Source of the DNA: Sycobia sp. Sy_11
Lineage: Eukaryota > Arthropoda > Insecta > Hymenoptera > Epichrysomallidae
DNA: 64,000 bases
Reading direction: 5' to 3'
Assembly (NCBI GenBank): GCA_018907035.1
Contig: JACCIC010000004.1
Span: 2,657,501-2,721,500 of the forward strand
The position numbers were made by a program, and so were the translations under genes. Each line of letters starts with the position of its first letter. The first letter of the stretch is position 1. Of the stretch, positions 44,280 through 54,999 are shown in pieces. The notes below the pieces were generated by a model. It had not been told where the DNA came from. It made no database searches and saw only the letters and a list, made by a program, of their open reading frames with translations.

Positions 44280-45310
44280 AATCCGGGATTGAAAGGATGC
44301 GAAGGAGATGAAGCTTTAGTTGAAGCAACGATTAAACTCCTTCAACGTCTATGTGAAAGAAGAATGCTGCGAAAATTTCAAATACGAAATAGAAGTGAGT
44401 CGTACTGGTAAATGACAGAAATTGACGAACTCAGAAGCACTTGTTTGAAGATGAGGAGAAAAGTTCGAACAGGCTAAGATCGAGACGATGCGGATCGATA
44501 TTCACTATAGTATAAATCTGCTAGATGACGCTTCATACTTGCGACATAATAGTAAGGAAGGATGTTAGAGAAAACTGAGAAACGAGATGAATGCTGATTA
44601 TGGGCAATGGCTACAAAATTATAATCAGTGATTTAGGAAGTCGAACGCACGAATAACAAAAGAAGCCAATAGGATGGCACGGGTTCTCTATAAACATTTC
44701 CCAAAACATCCAGACAGAACAGACGAGACAGGTTGTTCATGCGAGAAGAGCGCCTGAAAGCTACTCTAGTGCGCTAAAATCGAATAAAGCGTCAGTCCTC
44801 TATGGTATTTCGGAAAAAGTCATCCGTGCTGTTACTCGGCATTGTCCGGATATTTTCTTTCAGGCGCTCAAAGCCTGGCAGCACTGAAAATTATGTGCGC
44901 GCATCAAACCGTATCGCAAGAAGCGGTTATCGTGATAACGGGCATAATCTCAATTGAAATATTAGGGTGCAAACGCAGCAGAATTTACGAACGAAGTGCG
45001 ATGGTCGTAAAGGAATACGCTGCGGCAGAAGGACGGACGAATACATTCGGATTGTGGCAAATACGATGGACAACGAACGAACATGAGCAGTAGACGGAAC
45101 GACTCCAACTATAGGTCAGCCGGTGAGTGGACAGAGGGCGCGGTGAGGTGGGTTACTACTTCACGCAATATCCACCTGGCGATAGATGCTTTCATAAATA
45201 CGTCTACAGGATAAAGAGGTTGGCCTCAAGTAAGACTGCAAGTACAGCGGATGAACTAGAGACAACGTGGAACACACGTTTTTCCTGTGCGACCATGCGA
45301 CCATATTACT
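44280..45310 (+). pseudogene. R1-clade LINE ORF2 remnant with RT deleted
   Basis: 44310-44520 reads as the post-endonuclease linker (ATIKLLQRLCERRMLRKF, MTEIDELRSTCLKMRRKV). 44640-44870 covers the start of the RT region. It then jumps to the C-terminal region: VITGIISIEILGCKRSRIYE at 44931-44990, EVGYYFTQYPPGDRCFHKYV near 45148, and the last zinc-finger remnant before 45310. The whole RT core is missing. A different subfamily from the copies at 1 and 12877. Confidence 0.75.
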
Positions 45311-45782
45311 TTATGCACACACGCGCAAGCATACACACAAACACAATTAATCTTATTTATTTATTCCTTTATGAAAAATATAATTAAAAAATATATCAAC
45401 TATTAAATTACAATGTATTTGTGCGCCCGTTTTCGTTATTTATTAATTATCGATCCTCGATTTAAACGAAGTAAAAAGTGGAACAGAATCGATAAAATAC
45501 AGCAGTTACCAGTTAATACTTTTGTAACTGTAATACGCAGTTTTATATTAATATGTTATGAGAGGCTATAAAATGATTCACATCCATATACTTATTTGTA
45601 TACAGATTAGTTTCTAATATTTTGATATTAAAAAATATGTATCCATTTTACACTGAACACGTTGGAACTAATTCCATAATAAAATGAAACTGTTTTTGTA
45701 GGGTGCAGAACTTCAATATAAATAATTACACAATGAAATGATTCTAAATGGAATGCAATACCCGATAATTGTGTTAATATTA
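45311..45782. other. No feature seen
   Basis: AT-rich, no coding signal. Confidence 0.6.
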
Positions 45783-46696
45783 GGTTGTCAAGTATCTCTC
45801 TTCCGTTTTTTTGCTTTTCATTCAATGCTTTATAAAAAGTGTTACAGTGGTCAAAGTTACTTCAAATATGCGCCGTTTTCTTCAATAATCTGTTTCCATC
45901 TAGACGGCAACTTCATAATACCCCGCTAGTAGAAACCCTTCTCCTTATTTGCGAACAGCCACTTTTCACAAGCCTCTTTTGAGTCCAACTTTATACCACC
46001 AAGGGCGTTCGACATGGACAGGAACAGGTAGTAATCACTTCGCCCAATGTCCGGGCTATATGGTGTATGCGATAAAACCTCTCATCCGAACTCCAGTAGC
46101 TTCTCACGAGTCATCAACGAAGTGTGTTGTCCCGCGTTGTCCTGGTGGCACACTACACCCTTCCTGTTGGCCAATTGTGGACGCTTCTGGTCGATAGCCT
46201 GCTCCAAGCGGTCCAGTTGTTCACAGTAGATGGTAGAGTTAAGTGTCTCGCCATATGGGAGCAGTTCATAGTGGATGATTCCCTTCCAATCCCACCAAAC
46301 ACACAGCAAAACCTTCCTGGCCATCAACCCCGGCTTAGCCACTGTTTGGGACGGTCCACCGACCTTCGACCTCGACCGTTTTCGCTTGATATTGTCGTAT
46401 GTGATCCATTTTTCGTCACCAGTCACCATCCGCTTCAAAAATGGGTCGAGTTCGTTCCGTTTCAACAGCACATCGCAGGCATTGATTCGATCCAGAAGGT
46501 TTTTTTACGTTAAATCATGCAGTAACCAAACATCAAGCTTTTTTGTATCCAGCCTTCTGCAGATGGTTTAAATGGTTTGGTGACTAACTCTCATCTCCTG
46601 GGCGATGTCACAAGATGCCACATGCCGGTCTAACTCGATAAATTCCATGATTTGATCGGTATTCGTCGTCGCAGGTCTTCCGCCGGCTGGATTATA
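45783..46696 (-). mobile_element. Mariner copy 2, N-terminally truncated
   Basis: The left inverted repeat GGTTGTCAAGTATCTCTC starts at 45783 after TA (45781-45782), the same family as the copy at 22106. Minus-strand transposase 46082-46471 retains KRMVTGDEKWITYDN (first Asp), RKVLLCVWWDWKGI and CHQDNAGQHTSL (second Asp). A frameshift later, YSPDIGRSDYYLF keeps the third. The copy stops near 46696 with no right inverted repeat, so the DNA-binding domain is absent and the element cannot move alone. Confidence 0.9.
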
Positions 46697-47336
46697 TTAT
46701 AGCGTATATAATGATTTGTAACTAATACAAATTTAATCCTAAGACTGCCTCCGTAATAGAATAGTAGTACCAGGTACCATAGCAAAAATCTAATTTCTTC
46801 TGATATAAACAAATGTAAATATTCCTATACTTGTTTTATATAATTGTTAGTCAACGTGCGAGTCTCGCGAAAACCATCACATTCTGGATATGTTAATCGT
46901 TTGAGGGAAAAAATATTCTACATGTAAATATGCAAACTCGAGAAAGAACGCTATGAATAATCAAACCAAAGCAACTATGCGCCATGTATGTAAGCAGCGA
47001 CAAACATGTACTATTGGTTGAATTCTTTGTATTCGTATACGACTTAATACATACTGAGGTTGAAACTGGCCATAAATTATGAGTTAAAAAAACATATATA
47101 CTACTTTGTACAAATATGAATAAGACTTTTCAATTCAAACTTCCCGCGTTTCTCGATTTGGGCAAATGTTTTTATTTTTAAATTGGTAGTACTGTCAGAG
47201 TTCTTAGTGCCAAATTTCACGCAATTACCTTCATGTGGCCTATAGTAACGCTTGTGTGTTGCAAACAAAGAAAAGTTATCTCTTCGATTTTTATACTGTC
47301 TGAAATTATTTAACAAAGAAGTAGGATTAAATTTTG
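46697..47336. other. No feature seen
   Basis: AT-rich; a 71-codon minus ORF at 47101-47316 has no recognised motif and is probably chance. Confidence 0.5.
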
Positions 47337-47446
47337 TGCGCGAAATGAAATAACGGCCTCCGAAATGTTCAGAATGTTACAGAAGGCCTTTGGCGAGAAG
47401 TCAATGTTAAGAGCAAGTGTTTTTGATTGGCACAAATGTGGGTCCA
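47337..47446 (+). pseudogene. Mariner-like transposase N-terminal fragment
   Basis: The frame reads NEITASEMFRMLQKAFG then EKSMLRASVFDWHK, the first helix-turn-helix of mariner-family transposases (ETF-ML--AFGE-----R-FEW-K-like). No other transposase part follows. Confidence 0.65.
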
Positions 47447-48594
47447 TTTTTTATAGTTTTCGCAGTACGGGCCCATGTCTGTGAGCCAATCAGGGCTCAT
47501 AGAAGTGGGTCATCACCCACGTAAATTCGTGCAATTTGAATCAAAATTACTTGCCCTTAAATCTAAACGTTAAGTTTACTTATGGAAATTAAATTTAGTA
47601 TTAATTTATCATCACAATCTAAAGCACCAAAATAGATACAATTGCCGGCGTCTGATCGGTGGCTACTGGATCAAGATATTCATATTTTGGCGTGGCGGAG
47701 ATAAAAGCTGAAACGTACTTCTCAAAACCAATTACTACCTCACAAGAAGGGCCGTATAATGTAAACGTAATTGTAATTATTGTTTAGCTATTTATATAGT
47801 TATTATCCATCTGACCTTTCTTGATCAGTTATATTTATTATTAGTTTATCAGTTTAATATTCTTATTCGTTATATATATTCTTTAATATATTTACTATAT
47901 TCTAAGGATATATGCATTCCAATCTTCCAGAAAGAAGGGGACGATGGGACAAATTAATAAGCTAGATTGAAAAGTAATACACGTGTGAGTGCTTTACTCT
48001 CCGACTCAGAGAGCAGTCAGTTCAACATCATACTTGTTTAGTATTTTTACTGTATACTGACCTGTTAATTCTGTTCTTTTATCATATCGCAAGTATCTGA
48101 ATTTTAAATATTTTCCTATGAAATTGTTCATACCCGAATACTTCTGTCTATTCATTCAGATAATTCATTTTTGTATCTGAGAGAATGACATAGAGTTCGC
48201 GAATAATAGTCAATTAAAACAAACACAAATTTGTACGCTTTGACACTGCACACTGGATATATAGCACTTAATGTATCTGCATGCATAATTTTAGATGTAT
48301 ATCAACTTTTAATGTTGCCTCATATTTCGCATTAACATATCTTTTATTATCTATATCTTATTATTTCTTATTGTCTTTATTTGATTATCTCTTACTATCT
48401 ATATCTTATATTATTTCTTATTATTAACTGTTACCTCTTTAACATTAAATAAGTAAGTTAGTTTGTAATAATCTTTCTTATGTTGGGATCATCTTCTTGT
48501 ATATTCTTTGGTTCGATTTTTTCAGTTCTTCTTTAAATTTTATTCCGAATTCTAACAGTTCATAAAAATATCGAATCGAATATCCTTTATTAAG

Positions 48595-48642
<48 letters not shown>

Positions 48643-49843
48643 TTTAAATAAACACGATTTTACAGTTACATTAATTTGTATATATAAATAGTCTTGCAGC
48701 AACAAAATAATCATCATTCTATCTGAACAAAGAAGATTGGTAAATTTATCAAATAAATTTTATAACAGAACAATTTTAAATATACGGGATAAACACTTTA
48801 ATTTATATTAGTTAAAAAATATTTATTTGATCAAAGACAATGAAAAAGAAGTAAAACCATTGAATTTAAATTTTTCTGGAAGATTCTGAATGATAAAAAA
48901 ACAAAATTAAGTCAATGATATATTAAATCGTACATAATAGTTGAAATAGCTTTGATGCTTAAACGTTAAAAAATATGATGCTCCAAAATTTAAAAAATCT
49001 TAAAAATCTGATACGTTAGGATTCAAAAACTTAGAAACTTTTAATAAACTTTAAATGAAAGGGTTTAAAGGCTACTATTAGAATTCTCATTGTAGAAAAC
49101 GTTTTAGTTCTCTCAAAGTTATCAGTAGAAGTCTCAACAGTTGTGTACGCAGACTCATTTACAAAGCAAAATTACCAAATTTTTAAGGTTCAAATAACAT
49201 ATAAGGAGATTTCGAGTTTATGTTACAGAGTTAAATAGAGTAGAGATAGATACGCAGACTCGGAGTTAATGGAGTTTATTGTACAAATGAAAAACTATGA
49301 TACTTTAACCTAAATTTATGGGCCTTTAAAAATTGTCAGGAAAAAACGATTAATTTGAAAATGTGAAAACGCGATTTCTGTAAAATGATAATTTTTTAAT
49401 GGATAAAGCTCCGGAACTACTTAGCAAATTACTTTCCATATGATAGCCTTTCAAATGCGATCACCTATAAAGGTCTAAATGCATTAGTACAATTTTGATA
49501 ATCCTTGAATAATTGCCAAATTATCAAAAATTTCTGCACATATAGTTTATTCCTACGAATAGACCTCAATATCTTAAAGTTTTAATTATTGTTTGAAACA
49601 AGATATAAGTTTTAATCAAATAATGAAATCTGTAAAATGTAAAAAATAAAAGTTGACTTGCTAATCATCGAGATATCAGTTTATGCAAATTGGTGAAAAA
49701 ACATTCATTTTGCGACCTTACTGGGATTTGGGGTGTATAAAAATTTCCCAAAACTAAAAATTTGCAGAATTCTTTTCTGTGAGATACTAAAAAGTGATAA
49801 AAAATTTCAAAAAATCGATAACCTCTTTCCACAAAAGTTGGTG

Positions 49844-49898
<55 letters not shown>

Positions 49899-51068
49899 AC
49901 TTTTTAATATTTCAGAACAAAATAATGATCATGTTTATTTTAATAAAAAACTTACGTATAACCTTAAAAATTTTTATGTCAGTATTATTGTTGCACTATA
50001 TAAATACTGTCAATATTCACTTATTTAATATTAATGATTTTGTAAATAAGACCAACTTAGTAAATTGTAAAATTTAATAGCAAAATAATAAGCTAAAATT
50101 ACTGATAAAGTAGAAACTTCTTGCATAAAATATAAGAAATTTCAATTATATTATAGTAGTGTATGAAAATTAAAATTTAAAGCATTTATTTTTCATGCAT
50201 GCTATGTGAAAAGGAACTTTTCTTATAAAATATAAAACAACAAAGTGTATTGTCTAATTCAACTGTTTTCTGAATATTTTATGAAAACTGATTTACTGTG
50301 TTTTAATTTATATAATATTTAGAAATTAGCTTAACATAATAAAATACTGATATATTTAAATACTTACTTTCACAATGAAAGATAAGTGTTCAATCTTATA
50401 ATAAATGCTTGTTTATTATAAGTTATTAAACTGCACAAGCATCCTTAAGGAGCACCCGATTTTGACATTTACTATAGTATCACATTGATCCATCGAGATA
50501 CTGCGCATTCGCTTTACCTTTCTTCGGTAATGTATGATGAAATCATTCGTTATTTTAAAAAATATTCTTTATTATGATAATAATTTTGTGAATATACAAA
50601 TTATATAAATATTTAAAAATTTATTTAAGTTAATCAAATTATTAGGTACAATTTATAATCATTGTACATATATTCCTGATTATTTTATAAACTAATAATT
50701 AATAAGAAATTGAATATATAAACTATTTTAATAATGTTAATATTTTATAATAACTTTCTTAATAACATACTCACTATTTTACATAGATCATAATCAGTAC
50801 TAATATAATTTTGATCATGCTTTTATGACATAATAATTTTAAGTTATTTGAACAATTAAATTTTTTTTCTCGTACATTACAATTATATCCAAATAATTTA
50901 AAAAAAATTGATGTTTTATTATTATTAAATTATTATTAAAGAAAACTGCAGTTTACGTTTTGCCTTTATAGTTTTTAAGCTGTAAATACTATAAATAATT
51001 ATAGAATATTAAAGTTGAAAATAATATTAACTTATTTTGGAGTTTCATTATATAATGTACCAAAATAA

Positions 51069-51106
<38 letters not shown>

Positions 51107-51982
51107 AAATAAGGCGCCGTTTTCAATTACAACTGAAATGAAGAGGATAATGTGACTCAATGCGCATTCTACTGAGCATCTATGGCATTAACATATCTTC
51201 TGTGTGTTTTCTCTTTTTGGTGAATCTGGTGGATGTGGATGTGGATTAAAAACAGTTTAATTATTATAATGAAAATATCGCGATATTGTGCACGGTTAGC
51301 AGCAATTGAGAAGCTACGATCACTAAAACGAAGTTGTTCAAAAAATTAGTTAGAAAAATAGAAATATGTTTCTATTTATATACTTTTTTGTTAATAATAC
51401 AGTTAATATTAATGATTATTATTTGTTAATATTAATGTTAATATTAATGATTACCCTATATATGAAATTCTACCATTTTTTTCTTCACTTTCTTCCGTTT
51501 CTATATTACTTCATATAAATTTTCAGAGGAAGGATATAAATTTCAATTTCTAAGTGAAGCGATTATCATTCTTTACATATTAAAACCGAGAATTTTGTTT
51601 CTGAGATTTATGTTTTATGAATGCTTATATAGGCAATAATTATTTTATGAATGACTTTGGAAGCCATATAAGAACTTTTCGAAAAACTATAGATATACTT
51701 CCTTTGTTATTTACGAATCGAATAAGTTTAAAATTTTCCTGTAATTAAAACCAAATAAGAATACTAATTTAAAATTTCACCATTACTTTCAACTACTCTA
51801 TTATTTCTTACAACTATTTTCTAGAGACGCAACTTTAGTTTTTAAAATATTTAAACTTCACCTGTGTTCATTTAACTGTGTAGGAGCAATATTTTAATTC
51901 TGAATAATAGGTTTTAAATCAACGATTTTTATCTTTAGTTTCAAGCCTGTTTCCTTAATTTTCTTTATCTAAAAATGTCAAA

Positions 51983-52023
<41 letters not shown>

Positions 52024-52210
52024 GTTGTTAATTTTGAAAAAAGAAAAAAGCAAATGGCACCCAACGTGCTGTTTTTATAAAATAATTATAAATAATATTT
52101 TATTAGTGTCATAATTTTTTCAAAGTTTTCTTGTAAAAAATTTCAAAATTATGAATGTACATTTTCTGAGCGTTATCATGATAGTATGATATGATGTGAT
52201 ATATATATTA
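47447..52210. other. Long AT-rich non-coding stretch with TA arrays
   Basis: No coding signal. TA/AT microsatellites lie at about 48597-48640, 49846-49892, 51077-51104 and 51986-52018. TGGCACCCAACGTGC at 52055-52069 looks like an LTR-element primer-binding site but has no LTR next to it. Confidence 0.55.
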
Positions 52211-52308
52211 TATCATATCATATCATATCATACCATATCATATCATATCATATCATATCATATCATATCATATCATATCTTATCGTATCATATCATATCA
52301 TATCATAT
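52211..52308. repeat. (TATCA)n pentanucleotide array
   Basis: About 20 units, with four variant units (TACCA, TATCT, TATCG, TATTA). Confidence 0.95.
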
Positions 52309-52310
52309 TA

Positions 52311-52839
52311 TACTAATTTATAAAGACAAAGCGTCTTTTTGTTTGTACACGATAACTAAATAAACTACTGAACTGATTGTACTGAAATTGGACATATAGA
52401 CTATGTTTTTTATTGAAAATCATTTTACTTTCATTTTACTTTCAGGTGGTGTCTTGAAACATGAATATGAACACAAATTAGTACACTTAAAGTGTAATAA
52501 TAATAATAATAATACCAGGCCAGCTCAGCTGAATGGCTATATCCAACTTTGGGATTCCTATTCTAAAGAAGGTGTAACGTTAGTAGGTATTAGCCTTTGA
52601 TTCTCCAGGTTAATCTGGCACTACTCTCAATATACATCTATATGGATATATTTTGATTGTTTGTAAATTATTGTAAATTTCTCTGTCTTCTGTTATAAAA
52701 CAGTTTTGTATGCCAAATAATACTGAACATAATTTGTGACAACAAGTTAGACTTTTGTTTTTATACGTTATATTAATATCAGAAATGACATAGCTATGCT
52801 TTTTTAGTTTGAATAAAACAAAATGATCGCAAAATAGGG
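52311..52839. other. Unassigned, likely old transposon remnants
   Basis: 52330-52440 reads like the flank of an unnamed repeat (GTCTTTTTGTTTGTACACG). An AAT run lies at 52495-52513. No coding support. Confidence 0.4.
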
Positions 52840-52854
52840 TTATATTCAGGATAT
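52840..52854. repeat. SINE target-site duplication (left)
   Basis: TTATATTCAGGATAT, identical to 53058-53072. Confidence 0.88.
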
Positions 52855-53057
52855 TTTTTTTTATGTTATTTAACGTCGCTCTATTTATGCTTCCAAATAT
52901 TGGTGCTAATCAGCAACGGAGGTCTATGATGTGTTTGTAAACAAAGCACATGTAAATTATTACAGCGGTGCTTGTGTCAATCGGCCGAGACCGGGATTTG
53001 AACTCGGATCAACAAGTTACTAGTCCTTCGCTCTAGCGATCGAGCCATCGTAGGCCC
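52855..53057 (-). mobile_element. tRNA-derived SINE
   Basis: 203 bp flanked by a perfect 15-bp duplication, read on the minus strand. It begins GGGCCTACGATGGCTCGATC, with an A-box-like TGGCTCGATCG (D arm GGCTC/GAGC near 53046-53030). A B box, GAGTTCAAATCC, lies near 53003-52992 in a T arm with a TTCAAAT loop. The body is unrelated AT-richer sequence and the 3' end is an A-rich tail (AAATAACATAAAAAAAAA). An internal RNA polymerase III promoter is therefore likely. The anticodon stem does not pair well and the acceptor stem pairs only partly, so it is not a functional tRNA gene. Confidence 0.8.
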
Positions 53058-53072
53058 TTATATTCAGGATAT
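53058..53072. repeat. SINE target-site duplication (right)
   Basis: TTATATTCAGGATAT, identical to 52840-52854. Confidence 0.88.
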
Positions 53073-53107
53073 ATTATTGGATAATTCTTTATTAAGAACC
53101 TCCAAAC

Positions 53108-53108
<1 letters not shown>

Positions 53109-53156
<48 letters not shown>
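53109..53156. repeat. (TA)n microsatellite
   Basis: About 24 TA units. Confidence 0.95.
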
Positions 53157-53160
<4 letters not shown>

Positions 53161-53184
53161 GCATAAAAAGGCAATATCCAACGT

Positions 53185-53970
53185 ATTTTTTGGGGTTACT
53201 TAAAAGATAGAGTATACAAAACAAAACCTCAAAATTTAGACGAATTACAGCAAAGAATTATTAATGAATCAGCGCTTATTCCTACGGAAATGATCCAAAA
53301 CACAGTTGATGCTTTTTATCATCGGTTAGCTTACTGACAAGAAGTAAATGGAGGTCAATTTGAGCAGTTAAAGTAAAAAATTGCAGTCCATAATGCCTAT
53401 GATCAAATGTGAGAGGCAAGGAGACTCACACTAATCAAGTACCCCAAAGGGAACAGATTTTACTACGTCCACGTTGTTGCTCTTGGGCAATGCTAAACGT
53501 AAATAAGAAAATTCGAAGGGAAATGTTCTTGAAGGGCATCGTTAAGGCCGTGCAGAGCGTCACCGTTGTATGCACCTTGATGAAGGTAATGGCTTCTGTA
53601 GTACAAACATTGAGAATTTCCTACACCAAGAGGTTTCCAGACCTTGTTCGAGGTTAAATGACCTTGCGTGACCATCAAGGTCATCCTTGACCTTTGACTT
53701 GAGCACATGATTGGACGTAAAATTTTCTGCTCTTTCGATTTCCATTGTCACAAATAGGGGTTCCTATTTTAAAACACAAAGTTGAGCTTAAAATAACCTT
53801 GAAAGTCAAACCCAAGATCAAATCCAAAGTCACTATTAAATTCCTTGATAAAAGTTACATCTCAATTGACCTTGGCCTTGAAACCTTCTAAATTGAATTG
53901 GCCTTGTCCAAAATCAGTTTACCTGAAAATTATTAAGGTGCTCCGGGACTTTTTGGACACCCTGTATGTA
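53185..53970 (+). pseudogene. C-terminal end of an IS630/mariner-type transposase plus element 3' end
   Basis: 53185-53374 reads IFWGYLKDRVYKTKPQNLDE, then IPTEMIQNTVDAFYHRL, one stop, and EVNGGQFEQLK. This is the conserved tail after the third catalytic residue in a large insect DDE transposase group (WGYLK..VY...P..L.EL...I). The non-coding part to about 53970 is rich in TGACCTTG/CAAGGTCA motifs and ends CTTTTTGGACACCCTGTAT, which looks like a terminal inverted repeat of that element type. The rest of the element is missing on the left. Confidence 0.7.
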
Positions 53971-53971
53971 T

Positions 53972-54778
53972 TGTGATGCCGCGAACCCCGGCCGAAACTC
54001 ACTCCCACTCGGGGGTGGGTTCGCGCACACAACTGAATTCTCTGTCCCTTCGCTTACCTGGATTACTACGGTCTCACTGCGAGGGTCCCGCCAGCCTGAA
54101 AGGGGAATTCGGGGAAATAATACACGACAGAAAAATCATTCAGTTAACAAGTTTATTGATTTCAAATTATCGCACACACGCACACAATCGCCCGAATATA
54201 TGCCTCCACTACTCCCGGTCCGCGTACCCGGCGCGTCCTGGCGTACTCGCTCGAGGGGAGGCGTTAAGGGGACGGAAAGGAAAAGGAGTACAAGATAACT
54301 GCGCACACGTACGGTAAGTACCGATGGAGTCGGCAGAACTCGTCGCCGCGCGGCGCACACTCACCACGACGTCGATACTTGGGTGATCGGGTGCCGATGA
54401 CGGGCCCTGTGTGGAAGAAGGTGTATCCGTTGATCAACCAGCTTCCGCGTTCTTTGCCACTCCTCTTCTTGGTCCACGTCCGTAGCTCGCCCGCTCTCAC
54501 TTCTCCCCCGACTCTTCGTTCACCTCCTGTTGGATCCAAAGCTATTCGCCACCTCTCTCTCTGTACTACTTTCCCCTTTCTCCCGATTTCTCTCTCGTGG
54601 AGCTAACCTGTCCCTTTTTTCCTGAGTCTACTCCCTTCGAATTCTCCTCTCGGCGGCCGATAGCGAAGTGTGTTCGCCGCGCGTCTCTCAATTCGCCTGG
54701 GAAAAAGGACGGGTCAAGGGGGGAGGTAAGACGGCGGCCGACGGCGGTCGGGAAGCACCGGACGTGGCACTCGCAACA
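53972..54778 (-). repeat. Candidate solo LTR
   Basis: GC-rich 807-bp segment, TGTGATGCCGCG to CTCGCAACA on the plus strand (TG...CA). An AATAAA on the minus strand near 54150 gives the orientation: TGTTGCGAG start, GGCATCACA end. Short ORFs here are compositional. Flanks do not form a clear target duplication. Orientation and composition would suit the minus-strand Gypsy remains at 58352-60985, but I cannot link them. Confidence 0.45.
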
Positions 54779-54999
54779 CGAATAATAATTTTGAGAATAA
54801 GTAATTCTAACAAGTTCCAACGTCGAGAAAGAAGAAGAAATCTAAATGCAATAAGATAACAGCAAGTGTGCCGAATACGTTTATGCGCACACTCTTCTTT
54901 ATGCAATACGTAACATATACGCGATCGTACGTGATTATGTGGCTTAAAGAAGAACTCGCGGACAATTTCATTTTTTTGCTTAAACTAGGAATTATATTA

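Noticed and set aside
47101..47316. Candidate exon (basic 71-codon ORF)
   Set aside because: No recognisable domain, no splice signals in register, flanked by AT-rich sequence.
52055..52069. LTR-retrotransposon primer-binding site (TGGCACCCAACGTGC)
   Set aside because: No LTR end precedes it and no internal region follows; likely chance or a lone scrap.
52977..53057. Functional tRNA gene on the minus strand
   Set aside because: A and B boxes are present but the anticodon stem fails to pair and the acceptor stem is only partial. The unit has a body, an A-rich tail and a 15-bp target duplication, so it is a SINE head.
53966..54906. Cluster of overlapping ORFs in GC-rich sequence
   Set aside because: Composition effect in a candidate LTR; no conserved domain in any frame.
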